A DNA stretch of 64,000 nucleotides from Candidatus Chromulinivorax destructor. GTDB lineage: Bacteria; Babelota; Babeliae; Babelales; Chromulinivoraceae. Every line of letters begins with the position of its first letter. The first letter of the stretch is position 1. Positions 42,434-51,995 of this stretch are shown piece after piece. The translations under genes were made by a program, and so were the position numbers. Location: positions 124,001 to 188,000 of the forward strand of contig NZ_CP025544.1 in NCBI RefSeq assembly GCF_003366055.1, in the 5' to 3' direction. Below the pieces are notes generated by a model. That model had not been told where the DNA came from, searched no databases, and worked only from the letters and a program-made list of their open reading frames with translations.

Positions 42434-43357
42434 TTAAATATCAAAAATAATTGCACGTAATTTTGCACTGCGTGCAGAGCGATTAACAGCAAGCTCTTCT
42501 GCCGTTGCTGTACACACTTTTTGCGTTAAAACTTCAACTTTTACATGAATATTTTTTTTCAAATCTCTAAAATAATTTTTAACCAATCGATCTTCTAGTG
42601 AGTGAAAACTAATACAAACTAAGCGACTTTCATGCCCTAAAACTTTCACACTATTTGCTAAAAATGATTGAATGTTATCAAGCTCTTTATTTACATAGAT
42701 TCTCAAAGCCTGAAAAACTTTTGTAGCAGGATGAATTTTGCTTTCTTTACTGCTTGGTACTACCGACTTAATCAGTTCAGCTAACTGTTTAGTTGTTCGA
42801 AACGGAGTTTTTAAGCGAGCTTCAACAATTGCACGCGCAATTCTATTGCCGTAGCGTTCTTGTCCGTAATCAAAAAATATTTTAGCAAGCTCTTTTTCGC
42901 TCATATTTTTAATAACTTCTTGCGCAGTTACTTTGTAAAATGATGACGACATACGCATGTCTAAAAATGCATCTTTATAAATTGATAAACCAGGTGTTGA
43001 TGCGATTTGGATTTGCGATGTACCAAAATCGGCTAAAATACCATCAACTTTATGAACGCCAATTTTATTTAACGCACCATTTATACGAGAAAAATTTCCC
43101 CATACCGCAGTAAATCTGCCAGGAAACTCTTCTTCTATTTTTTTACCCGTTGTTTTAATAACTGACTCATCCCAATCCATACCAATAACTTTACAGTTTG
43201 GTTCTAAATTAAGAATCGCTCGAGTGTGACCACCACCACCAAGTGTTACGTCAACATATACTTTGCCTGGTTGTGGGGCAAGAAAATGTAAAACTTCGTC
43301 CATCAGGACGGGTTTGTGCAATGTTGGCTGTTTTTCTACTTTTTCAATGTCATTCAT
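42434..43357 (-). CDS. rsmH: 16S rRNA m4C1402 methyltransferase
   Basis: 307 residues, usual size. N-terminal HKPVLMDEVLHFLAPQPGKV, the SAM-binding loop DVTLGGGGHTRAIL (about 36-49), GILADFGTSQIQI, and the C-terminal CISFHSLEDRLVKNYFR, typical of RsmH (MraW). It methylates N4 of C1402 of 16S rRNA, using SAM. In many bacteria it heads the division and cell wall cluster; here it lies next to murF and ftsK, which keeps that association although mraZ, ftsL and ftsI are not between them. Confidence 0.97.
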   Translation of the reverse strand: MNDIEKVEKQPTLHKPVLMDEVLHFLAPQPGKVYVDVTLGGGGHTRAILNLEPNCKVIGMDWDESVIKTTGKKIEEEFPGRFTAVWGNFSRINGALNKIGVHKVDGILADFGTSQIQIASTPGLSIYKDAFLDMRMSSSFYKVTAQEVIKNMSEKELAKIFFDYGQERYGNRIARAIVEARLKTPFRTTKQLAELIKSVVPSSKESKIHPATKVFQALRIYVNKELDNIQSFLANSVKVLGHESRLVCISFHSLEDRLVKNYFRDLKKNIHVKVEVLTQKVCTATAEELAVNRSARSAKLRAIIFDI

Positions 43358-43510
43358 AATAAATATCTTTTAAAACCTAAAAACAAAATATATGTATCGT
43401 ATGTAAAATGTGAGTATACCTAAAAAAGTTACGACCACTCTTACTTAATTTAAGCAAATAGTGGTCGTAAAGTCTATGAATAGATCATGCAAAAGCGTGA
43501 ACTATGCTAT

Positions 43511-44899
43511 TTATTTCATACCAAAAGCATCAACAACATTCTGTAATCCAACACCACGAGAAGCTTTCACAAATGTGATAGTCTTTTCATTCGTAAGTTG
43601 TGTAATTGTTGGTAAAGCTTGTTGCCAAGTTTCAAATATTTCAATATTCATGCCAAGTGGAGCTGTTTTTTTGATCCACTGTACCATAGAACCAATTAAA
43701 ACAAGATGCTTAACACCAGAAATTTTACGTAAAAAACGGCCCATCTGACGATGCCAGAAAGCACTATCGTTACCAAGTTCTAACATATCACCTAAGACAA
43801 GCACTTTGTTCAAATCTGTTTCGTATGCATTAAACGCTAATAATCCAGCTTTTAAACTTTCAGGATTTGCGTTATAGCTGTCATTAATAATGATCCCATG
43901 CTCAGCTGTATGACAAAACTCAAAGCGACCTTGCACTGCAAGTGGCTTTTGAATTCCTGCAATTGCAACTTCTGTTGGAACATCAATCATGTGCGAAATA
44001 GCTATTGCAGCTAAAGCGTTATTAACAGAACCTTCATGAGAACCTTGCAACATAATAGAGAATTTCTTTTTGTAGACTTTAGCAACAAAAGAAATCACAT
44101 TATTTTTAATCGTAATTTTACGAGCTTGAATCTGGTTACAAGTTTTTAGTCCAAATTTTAATACTGGGTATGGGTAGCTAATTGCTGCGATCGAATCTTG
44201 ATCCCCATTAACAATCCCAATATTTTCAGCTGAAAAACAGCTAAAAATTGCGCGTTTTTCTGCAGCAACTTCTGCTAAAGAACCAAGTCCTTGCATGTGT
44301 GCATGGCCAATACCGGTAATTAATGCGTAGGTAGGACGAAGCATGTCAGCAATTTTACTCATTGCTCCACGTTCAGAAATACCAACTTCAAAAATAGCCG
44401 CTTTTAATCCTGGTCTCATTTTAAAAATATTTAACGCAACACCAATGATAGTATTTTGGTTACCATGAGAAACATAAAACGGTTCGCCTGATGTTCTTAA
44501 AATATTTGCAACCATCTCTTTTGTTGATGTTTTACCGACTGAACCAGTAATACCTACCACAGGATACGTAAACTTCGCACGCCACTCTTTTGCCATCGTT
44601 ATCAGTGCAGCGAGTGTATCTTCTACGTATAAAATTTTTACAGAATTCAATGCGTTGCCATGCAATGCTTCAAGTTCTGCTCGCTTTGATGCTAACACAA
44701 CTAGTCCAGAAGCTTTTTTAGCTAAAGCGTCTTTAATAAATTGGTGACCATCACACTGTTTGCCTGGCAATGCAACATAAATATCGCCTGCTTGCAATGT
44801 TCTTGTGTCAACTGAAAATGATGAATTTAAGCCAAAATCTCCATTAACCATTTGAACATTTGAAAGAGTATTTCTTACAAATTCGTTATCCAATTGCAT
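43511..44899 (-). CDS. murF: UDP-N-acetylmuramoyl-tripeptide--D-alanyl-D-alanine ligase
   Basis: ATG 44899 (MQLDNEFV) is chosen over a TTG 15 codons upstream because CCGGAG lies about 7 bases before it. 462 residues. Mur ligase ATP site GITGSVGKTSTKEMVANIL (about 115-133), central domain with GNQNTIIGVALN, and C-terminal DSYNANPESLKAGL and VLGDMLELG, the latter two typical of MurF. It adds D-Ala-D-Ala to the UDP-muramoyl tripeptide in the cytoplasm, so the organism makes or modifies peptidoglycan precursors. Confidence 0.96.
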   Translation of the reverse strand: MQLDNEFVRNTLSNVQMVNGDFGLNSSFSVDTRTLQAGDIYVALPGKQCDGHQFIKDALAKKASGLVVLASKRAELEALHGNALNSVKILYVEDTLAALITMAKEWRAKFTYPVVGITGSVGKTSTKEMVANILRTSGEPFYVSHGNQNTIIGVALNIFKMRPGLKAAIFEVGISERGAMSKIADMLRPTYALITGIGHAHMQGLGSLAEVAAEKRAIFSCFSAENIGIVNGDQDSIAAISYPYPVLKFGLKTCNQIQARKITIKNNVISFVAKVYKKKFSIMLQGSHEGSVNNALAAIAISHMIDVPTEVAIAGIQKPLAVQGRFEFCHTAEHGIIINDSYNANPESLKAGLLAFNAYETDLNKVLVLGDMLELGNDSAFWHRQMGRFLRKISGVKHLVLIGSMVQWIKKTAPLGMNIEIFETWQQALPTITQLTNEKTITFVKASRGVGLQNVVDAFGMK

Positions 44900-45021
44900 C
44901 AATTTCTCCGGCTTTTTAAATTTATAAACTATAATATTTCGCAATCATCTACGCACAAAAAATGTACGTTTTTTGGGTTTTTGTCAAGTAATTTTAAAAA
45001 AATTACAAATATAAACTATTT

Positions 45022-47451
45022 CTAACGAACCACACGACGCGTTTTACCACCCTCTATCGACATAATGAGCCCTTTTGACTCAAGAATAGAAATAATTCGT
45101 GCCGAACGATTATATCCTATACGAAAACGTCGTTGCAACATAGAAATAGAAACTTCATCTAAATCTTTTAGTAATGTTAAAACTTCTTGATACAATTCAT
45201 CATCTGCATCTAAAAGCTCATCTTCTGAGTTATTTGAAAACTGTTCAAACAGGTCTAAGTATTGCACCTTCTGTTGGGCTTTTATCTGCGCTACAACAGC
45301 ATGAATTTCAGCATCAGAAACATACGCCCCATGCACACGAACAAGGTTTGACTTTGATGCGTCTAAAAACAACATATCGCCTCGTCCAAGAAGTTTTTCA
45401 GCACCTGATGCATCTAAAATAGTTCGCGAATCAATTTTAGAAGTTACTTTAAATGCAACCCTATTTGGAAAATTGACTTTAATCATACCTGTAATAACAT
45501 CAACTGATGGTCGTTGTGTTGCAATAATCATATGAATACCTGCTGCCCGAGCCATTTGTGCAAGACGAGCAATCGAATCTTCAACTGCTTTTCCTGCGGT
45601 CATCATTAAATCTGCAAGCTCATCAATAATCACCACAATAAACGGCATCGGCTCCATATCTTTATTTGATTTTGCCGCAGCTTGGTAGTCGCCAAGGTTT
45701 CTTACCCCAAACGACGCCATAACTTTATACCGCTCTTCCATGGTCTGCACAACCCATTTTAACACAGGTATAGCTTTTTTAGTTTCGGTAACAATTGGAA
45801 ATATTAAATGAGCAATGCCATCGTACGCGGCAAATTCTAATCGTTTAGGATCTATTATAATTAATTTTAGCTGATCTGGGCGCAAAGAGCAAAGTAATGA
45901 TACTAACATTGCGTTTAAAGCTACCGATTTTCCTGAACCCGTTGACCCTGCGATCAGCAAGTGAGGCATCTTTGCAAGATCTGCAACAATGTTGTTACCA
46001 AGCGTATCTTGGCCATAAATCATCGGTAAAGAACCGGTATGTTTTTTAAATTCTGGTGAATCTAAAATCGTAGAAAATAACACATCTTGACGATGCGCAT
46101 TAGCAACTTCAAAACCAACGACTGAACGCCCAGGAATCGGTGCTATAATTCTAATACTTAATGCTTTTAATGCCATTGCAAGATCATCTTCAAGCGATAA
46201 AATTCTACTGACTTTAACTTTAATATCTGGTTGGTATTCAAATAAAATCACGACAGGCCCTGCATGCATTGCAACAACAGTTCCTTTAATATCAAACTGT
46301 TCAAGCTTTTGTTCTAACAATTTTGCCTGCATTGCAAGCATTTCTTGTTGAGCTACCATAGCTTTTTGTTCTACTTTTTTACTTGGTAAAAAAGGCATGG
46401 TATAACCATCTTTTTTTGCTTCTGGAGCAACAGGCCGTTCAACAACTTTTTTTTCTATAATTTTTTCTTTTGCAGGAGCCTGCAACGGTAAATCAAACAA
46501 TGTTTCTTGATGCTCACGCTGAAATTCTATGTTCTTTGCAACCATGGCTTCTTCAAGTTGCATGGTATGTACGTGCAAATCTTGATTAAAAGCCTTGCTT
46601 GCAGCATTTTGATCAAGAGCAACTCCTTGTATAGTATCTTTTTTTTGCTGACCATGACCAATATATTCATCCCAAAATAGATCATGTACAATAGTATCAA
46701 TATCTTGATCAATATTTTTTTCGTACTCAAATTCAACAATTGATGTGTCGATTCGCTGCACAATTGCACCAGAAAATATTTCGTAGATTTTTTTAAGACA
46801 TTGCAATGCGTAAGAACATACAGCCCCAATCATCTGTATTACATACAACATGATACGAGCTGGCAATTTTTCTGGGTCACAGATATAGACTACACATGCG
46901 TACATCGACTGAAGTGCAGGAATATAGGAACAACGAGTAATTAAAATGAGAGAACTAACCAGCAAACTCCAAACGATAATTGCCTGCGTTAACGGATCAA
47001 AATACCAAACTATTTTTTTGCTTATGTAATTACCAAGCATGCCACCTGGATACGTAAAATCATAGGAAACAACAGCATGAATTTGACATAATACCAAACA
47101 TGATGCAAAAGCTGTTGCAACACCAAGCATACGATCCCACTCAGTTGCTATACTCATTTTTTTAGTAACTTGCATACCATAGTAAAAAATAATGGCATAC
47201 ATTAAAAATAATGGAAACACCAAAGAAGCTGATCCAAAAAAATAGATCATCAAAGATGCTGTATATGACCCAAGCATACCAAAAATATTATGGAATACCT
47301 GAGCCTTTGTGGTGTGATAAAACCATGATTGATCAGTTGGATTAAATGTTACTAACGATCCAAGTAAGAATAAATCTACACAACTGAGCAGTGCGATAAT
47401 TCCATATTTTTTGACAACCATATACAGATAATCAGCCCAATTATAGTTCAT
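45022..47451 (-). CDS. ftsK: DNA translocase FtsK/SpoIIIE
   Basis: 809 residues, starting at ATG 47451 with GAGGT 6 bases upstream. Four hydrophobic segments lie in residues 15-170, then a linker with coiled-coil and charged stretches (about 230-350). The motor follows: GSTGSGKSVALNAML (Walker A, about 502-516), IVVIIDELADLMM (Walker B), ATQRPSVDVITG. The C-terminal gamma winged-helix domain (about 745-809: SISMLQRRFRIGYNRSARII) reads polar DNA sequences. It segregates chromosome termini at the division septum. Confidence 0.97.
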   Translation of the reverse strand: MNYNWADYLYMVVKKYGIIALLSCVDLFLLGSLVTFNPTDQSWFYHTTKAQVFHNIFGMLGSYTASLMIYFFGSASLVFPLFLMYAIIFYYGMQVTKKMSIATEWDRMLGVATAFASCLVLCQIHAVVSYDFTYPGGMLGNYISKKIVWYFDPLTQAIIVWSLLVSSLILITRCSYIPALQSMYACVVYICDPEKLPARIMLYVIQMIGAVCSYALQCLKKIYEIFSGAIVQRIDTSIVEFEYEKNIDQDIDTIVHDLFWDEYIGHGQQKKDTIQGVALDQNAASKAFNQDLHVHTMQLEEAMVAKNIEFQREHQETLFDLPLQAPAKEKIIEKKVVERPVAPEAKKDGYTMPFLPSKKVEQKAMVAQQEMLAMQAKLLEQKLEQFDIKGTVVAMHAGPVVILFEYQPDIKVKVSRILSLEDDLAMALKALSIRIIAPIPGRSVVGFEVANAHRQDVLFSTILDSPEFKKHTGSLPMIYGQDTLGNNIVADLAKMPHLLIAGSTGSGKSVALNAMLVSLLCSLRPDQLKLIIIDPKRLEFAAYDGIAHLIFPIVTETKKAIPVLKWVVQTMEERYKVMASFGVRNLGDYQAAAKSNKDMEPMPFIVVIIDELADLMMTAGKAVEDSIARLAQMARAAGIHMIIATQRPSVDVITGMIKVNFPNRVAFKVTSKIDSRTILDASGAEKLLGRGDMLFLDASKSNLVRVHGAYVSDAEIHAVVAQIKAQQKVQYLDLFEQFSNNSEDELLDADDELYQEVLTLLKDLDEVSISMLQRRFRIGYNRSARIISILESKGLIMSIEGGKTRRVVR

Positions 47452-47545
47452 ACAGACCTCGCATTCATAATAACTTATTCATATAATCGTATATAATCTA
47501 CGACTCATCACTTTTTTGTAAACATATTTTAAAAAACAGTGACCC

Positions 47546-47813
47546 TTGATTGCGTCAACCAAATTTTTATTTTAGAGATTTACCCTACGTTTTTTACAAA
47601 AACTCCGGGAATTTGCTGGCCGGTTGGCCTGATGCACTCTTTTTAAATCTTAGCCAGGTTTAATTTCTCAAAGTTTGCTTCGTTTCTTGCATAGATTGAC
47701 GTAATTTTTCATTAAAAAAGCGTAACGTGGCCGCCGCCACGAATGTTTCCTGAGATGAGCAAAGCAATATTGTAGACTGACATACTTATATTAAATTTGG
47801 TTCACACAGCCTG
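47546..47813 (-). repeat. Dispersed inverted-repeat element, copy H (long form)
   Basis: Reverse copy in the 389-bp gap 47452-47840, starting 27 bp after the uppP stop. Ends: TTGATTGCGTCAACCAAATTT (47546-47566) and AAATTTGGTTCACACAGCCT (47793-47812). It carries the same extra block as copy A (about 47640-47720, TTTCTCAAAGTTTGCTTCGT), inserted at the same place between the GC-rich halves. Confidence 0.85.
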
Positions 47814-47840
47814 AGCTTTCGTAAAATTACCACCCCCATA

Positions 47841-48653
47841 TTATATCACTAATGCTAGAACAACAGGAATTATCATGTAGTAGCAAAACTTCCACAGCAG
47901 ATTTTTTTCAATCATTACATGCACCCAACAAAATAGCCAATACGCTACAATTCCTGCAAGCGTCATGCAGATCAGCAAAGGCAATGTCATAATTTTCTGC
48001 AACAATCCTGCATCTACCAAAGCTTTTAAACCAAGTAAACTACCTGCAAAAATTAATGGCCACTGAATTAAAAATGAGAAAGCAAAGGCGTCATCATTTT
48101 TATAACCCAACCAACGTAAGGCGGTAAAAGTTGTACCAAATCGAGAAATTCCTGGTAGCAAAGCACAACCTTGGACTAACCCTAGTAATAAACCAGATCG
48201 AACATCCCAGATATCAATTTTTTTGCTGACAGGAGCATATGCTAATGAGTAAAGAGATAAGGCAGTGATGCTAAATCCACAAGCTAATGGGAGCTGAATA
48301 AGCTGATCTATTTTTATAACCCAACAAAAAAAAGTCATCGCATCAGCAGCAATTCCAAATAATAAAACTTTAGTAAAAATATGCTTCCATACTTTTCTAT
48401 CAGCTAAAGCTGCAAGATGTACAGGCCGATCGATGACAAGCTTCCACCATATGGTAAAAAAATAGACTACAAATAAAAGAGCACTCACGCCTTGTAAAAC
48501 ATAATCAAAAGCCCAACTCTGTGCCATGACAACTTCGGGCATCTGCCAATTACATTTTTCTGCTATTTTGTGCATCAGTGCAACATGTCCAGAGCTACTG
48601 ACAGGTAAAGTTTCAACAAGAACTTGAATCATCATCCAAAGATATAAAAACAT
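47841..48653 (-). CDS. uppP: Undecaprenyl-diphosphatase (BacA family)
   Basis: 270 residues with about eight hydrophobic segments. Signature VETLPVSSSGHVALMHK near residues 13-29 and GLVQGCALLPGISRFGTTFT near 153-172; the family's second motif is usually PGxSRSG, so Phe replaces a Ser here. AAAGGA precedes the start. It recycles the lipid carrier for peptidoglycan and other envelope polymers by removing a phosphate at the membrane. Confidence 0.94.
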   Translation of the reverse strand: MFLYLWMMIQVLVETLPVSSSGHVALMHKIAEKCNWQMPEVVMAQSWAFDYVLQGVSALLFVVYFFTIWWKLVIDRPVHLAALADRKVWKHIFTKVLLFGIAADAMTFFCWVIKIDQLIQLPLACGFSITALSLYSLAYAPVSKKIDIWDVRSGLLLGLVQGCALLPGISRFGTTFTALRWLGYKNDDAFAFSFLIQWPLIFAGSLLGLKALVDAGLLQKIMTLPLLICMTLAGIVAYWLFCWVHVMIEKNLLWKFCYYMIIPVVLALVI

Positions 48654-48939
48654 AGTTTCCTTTGTGATATTTTATAAAATTTTAAAATTTCTATAGTTAC
48701 CGTAATTTTTTAAAAAACGACAACTCATGCTTTTCTGGTTATTGTACCCATGATTGTCATAACCAACAAGTTCACCACGTATGAAATAAAGCGATTTGAA
48801 TCCCATAAATCTAAACTGAACTAAATAATGCTGCTAAAAATCATCTATTACATCGAATTAAAATTCAAAAACAATTCTACCTGTGATATATTATGTATAA
48901 TAAAAATTACTAACATCCCTCATATTAAGACCCTGCTTT

Positions 48940-49770
48940 ATGAAAAATACACTTTTAACAATAGTCACTTTATTGTGCATGAACATTAATTATGCAGCTG
49001 AAACAGATTTTCAAAAATCAATTCCTCAATTTTTTAGAAATTATGCATATTTTGAGCATAATTTTCCTGAAAATAGTCATGCACAGTCTGAATATAAAAG
49101 AATTTTAAATACAATTGAACATCAAGATTTATCGCAAGACAATTTTTATAAATTTATTTTAAACTATAATGTGGAAAATTATACAACTGACAGAGATGCA
49201 AAATATCAAAACTGTTTATGCGAAAACAACCCGCCAAAAAATTGCTTTCAAGTCATGACAAGCACTATAGAAGATGCAATCACACAAAAAAACAAAAGAA
49301 GTTTATGGCTAAGCCCTGTTGAAAAAGCTATAGAAGAAAACAATTTAAAAAAATTAGCATGGCTGATAGCGATCAACATGCCTTTAAATGAAATGAACAA
49401 TTTGAAAATGCTGCCTATACATCATGCCGTTATGAATGATGACACAACAGCTCTTGCAATGCTTCTTTCTGCTCAAGTTAACATCGATGCAGTTACTCAA
49501 TCTGGTTTTACACCTCTGCATGTTGCATCTTATTATAATAAAATACCTGCAATGAAAATTCTGATCAATCAAGGTGCTTATATAAACGCAACTACCCGAG
49601 AAAAAAATACCCCTTTGCATTATGCCATGAAAAATAACCACCTAGAAGCTACAAAGTTATTACTTGCCTGTAACGCTCACATAAAACCTAACGCGCATGG
49701 TAAAACTCAAATTGATTATGCAGCAACTGATGAAATGATTGAAGTTTTTTCAGACTCTAAAAATGTATAA
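48940..49770 (+). CDS. Exported ankyrin-repeat protein, 276 aa
   Basis: Signal peptide at residues 2-19 (KNTLLTIVTLLCMNINYA). The helical N-terminal region (20-125) does not clearly show the P-[LIV]-F-x-Y-V motif of the other secreted ankyrin proteins. Ankyrin repeats from about 128: SPVEKAIEENNLKKLAWLIA, LPIHHAVMNDDTTALAMLLS, TPLHVASYYNKIPAMKILIN, TPLHYAMKNNHLEATKLLLA. A Cys pair (CLCENNPPKNC) might form a disulphide. Divergent from uppP. Confidence 0.83.
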   Translation: MKNTLLTIVTLLCMNINYAAETDFQKSIPQFFRNYAYFEHNFPENSHAQSEYKRILNTIEHQDLSQDNFYKFILNYNVENYTTDRDAKYQNCLCENNPPKNCFQVMTSTIEDAITQKNKRSLWLSPVEKAIEENNLKKLAWLIAINMPLNEMNNLKMLPIHHAVMNDDTTALAMLLSAQVNIDAVTQSGFTPLHVASYYNKIPAMKILINQGAYINATTREKNTPLHYAMKNNHLEATKLLLACNAHIKPNAHGKTQIDYAATDEMIEVFSDSKNV

Positions 49771-49867
49771 TCAATACCAACTTAATTAAAAATGTACAAC
49801 ACCAAAAAAACTGCCTACACATTGGCATAATGTGCATTAATTCATTGTGAAAAAATAATAAATACCT

Positions 49868-50749
49868 ATGAAAGTTTACCTATCTATGAAAAAAATAGCT
49901 TGTATCATCATCGCACTCATGGCTGAAGCAGCAATCTACTGTTCACAAACATCTACAACTATCCTTACAAAAGCTAACAATACGTTATGTGTTATACGTG
50001 CTACTCATAAACCTGACAGTTCAGTTGACATAACAATTAATGCACAACAAAATCTTCATGATTGCAAAAAATCTTTAGAAACTATGCATGACAACCTAGG
50101 CAATGACGACTCGTTTGATATCGATATAAAAATTGCTCATGATATACTGACTCATTGCTGTGATCAAGAAATAATCATGCAAGATAATGCACATGATGAA
50201 GTAATCAACCTAACCTTGCAAGGCAAACAAGAAGATTCTCATGAAAATCTCTTGTATAAAGCTATTGATGCTGATGATGCTCTTCAATTAAATAGTCTTT
50301 TAGATCAAAATGCTCATAGTAATATCAGTGATCTGTTAGATCGAGCTATGCTCAACAATAATTTACCAGCTTTTGATATACTTCTTACAAAAATACCAAG
50401 CCTGAATGATCATATCGATTATGGTCAAACTCTCATGCACAAGGCTATTTTTAGAAATCATATCGCTTGTTTATCTTTGCTTGTAAGCAAAGGAGCAAAC
50501 GTAGATGCTACCGATAGCTATGGTTATACGCTGTTACAATCAGCTGTAAAAAACAATAATATTGCAGCTGCAACGTTACTGCTCATACATGGTGCTGATA
50601 CTTTAATGAAAGATACATTTGGATCAACAGTTTTAGAGTATGAACAAACAGAAACTATGAAAAATTTAGTGACAACAATGAGCAATCCATTTTTGTCTAA
50701 GGCTTACGATCGTAGACCTATCGTACAAACGGTAGCTTATGTACTGTAA
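49868..50749 (+). CDS. Exported ankyrin-repeat protein, 293 aa
   Basis: Start at ATG 49868; an alternative ATG at 49886 also precedes the signal peptide (KKIACIIIALMAEAAIYC). The N-terminal region holds a strand-rich part (TLCVIRATHKPDSSVDITIN) not seen in the other ankyrin proteins here. About four ankyrin repeats follow from residue 125 (NLLYKAIDADDALQLNSLLD, TLMHKAIFRNHIACLSLLVS, TLLQSAVKNNNIAAATLLLI). It follows the 48940 gene by 97 bp and may share its transcript. Confidence 0.83.
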   Translation: MKVYLSMKKIACIIIALMAEAAIYCSQTSTTILTKANNTLCVIRATHKPDSSVDITINAQQNLHDCKKSLETMHDNLGNDDSFDIDIKIAHDILTHCCDQEIIMQDNAHDEVINLTLQGKQEDSHENLLYKAIDADDALQLNSLLDQNAHSNISDLLDRAMLNNNLPAFDILLTKIPSLNDHIDYGQTLMHKAIFRNHIACLSLLVSKGANVDATDSYGYTLLQSAVKNNNIAAATLLLIHGADTLMKDTFGSTVLEYEQTETMKNLVTTMSNPFLSKAYDRRPIVQTVAYVL

Positions 50750-50772
50750 ATAAATCCCTCATACGAAAACAC

Positions 50773-50820
50773 ATAAAGTTGCGGTCTATAGTTTTAATGT
50801 ACTATAGGCCGCAACTTTAT
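50773..50820 (+). terminator. Hairpin terminator after the ankyrin pair
   Basis: ATAAAGTTGCGGTCTATAG / CTATAGGCCGCAACTTTAT stem with one mismatch and a 10-base loop. Confidence 0.8.
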
Positions 50821-50910
50821 TTAAAATATATAATTGCTTGTACTAAAAAAATTCTTAAAGCAAAACCGCTGGTCAATTAAAAATATAATTTTAAAAAAAC
50901 TTAATAGTAT

Positions 50911-51093
50911 CTAGACTGTGTGAATAACAATACGATCCTACGATATCGCTGCGCTCATCTCCGGAAATATGGGTGGCGGCGGCCACGTTACGCTTTTCTA
51001 GTTTGAAAAATAGTGCATCATGCCCACTGGCCGACAAATTCCTGGAATTTTCACAGAAAATGTAAGGTAAAAAAATTGGTTCACAAAACCTAA
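50911..51093 (+). repeat. Dispersed inverted-repeat element, copy I
   Basis: Forward copy at the start of a 1.25-kb gene-free stretch. Ends: CTAGACTGTGTGAATAA (50911-50927) and AATTGGTTCACAAAACCTAA (51075-51094). Core: CCTACGATATCGCTGCGC and GGGTGGCGGCGGCCACGTTA. A separate end fragment (AAATTTGATTTATACAGTA, about 51192-51210) with an adjacent GCAATACCGGAGATTGTATAC shows that a second, deleted copy once lay beside it. Confidence 0.8.
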
Positions 51094-51260
51094 CGAAACT
51101 ACCGTTCTTGTCCTTTGGAGATGACTTGAACCATACTTTATGCAAAGCATCAAAATGAGCGTAGCAATACCGGAGATTGTATACTTATTTTAAATTTGAT
51201 TTATACAGTACAATACATGCGCACCATAACTTTAATACATACAATCACATGTACATAAAA

Positions 51261-51429
51261 AAGCGGATAAAGTCCGCAGACATCCCTTCTCTCGTTGTTG
51301 GTCAGGACATCGGTTGAAACTTTTTGACAACAATCTCATACATGCATACCACAAGCTACCTTCCTATAATCACATAAGCGGATAAGGCCCGCCGGCCTCC
51401 CCTTCCCCGTAGTCAGTCAGGACGTAGGG
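51261..51429 (+). repeat. Two diverged copies of a 53-bp unit
   Basis: Unit 1 (51261-51313) begins AAGCGGATAAAGTCCGCAGA and ends GGTCAGGACATCGG. Unit 2 (51376-51429) begins AAGCGGATAAGGCCCGCCGG and ends CAGTCAGGACGTAGGG. GCGGA...TCCGC in unit 1 is a small hairpin. The unit differs from the main dispersed element and is not seen elsewhere in the window. Confidence 0.65.
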
Positions 51430-51995
51430 CATACAGATCAAATTCATCTCAACTACCAAACCTTCTTGATACCTCAATTACCGTAAAAAAATGCTGATTA
51501 ATTTAAAATTTTATTTTATTTTTTAATATTTTTTTTATGAAATTATATCGACTTGATCACAAATCTCATCTTATTTTTTAATAATCTTGAGTGCCTGAAA
51601 CCTTATTGGATAAACAGTTTTCTCAACACATGCACGCAATCAGATCATTGCTAAAAATAAAAATTCTTTACAAATGCATTTTGCGGTCTTTATAATAAAT
51701 TTCAACGCTACAGATATAACAAAAAAAACAGATGAATAATTTAAGTTGCATTATTAGTTTCTTTGTTTTAAATTGTAGCACGAATGAAGAAATCGCAATA
51801 AAAAGTTTAAAAAATTAGGTAAAAAATAAATTAAAATATAACAAACATTCGGAAGGGGGATAGTCTTAAACAAGAAGCTGAAAATTAAATGTAAGCATGT
51901 TTTTTTCTATAGTTTTGCAACGGTAGAAAATAGTTTGATTATAAAAAATTAGAGTTAATAATCGTTCATATCGAACAAAAAAAGGGATTTACGAT
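51430..51995 (+). other. A/T-rich leader region of the outer-membrane protein genes
   Basis: 566 bp without an open frame of note. It probably holds the promoter and a long leader for the first barrel gene; one candidate promoter is listed separately. No RNA structure beyond short A/T hairpins is recognised by eye. Confidence 0.4.
51915..51943 (+). promoter_or_regulatory. Candidate promoter of the first outer-membrane protein gene
   Basis: TTGCAA, 17-bp spacer, ATTATA, about 52 bp before ATG 51996. Confidence 0.4.
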
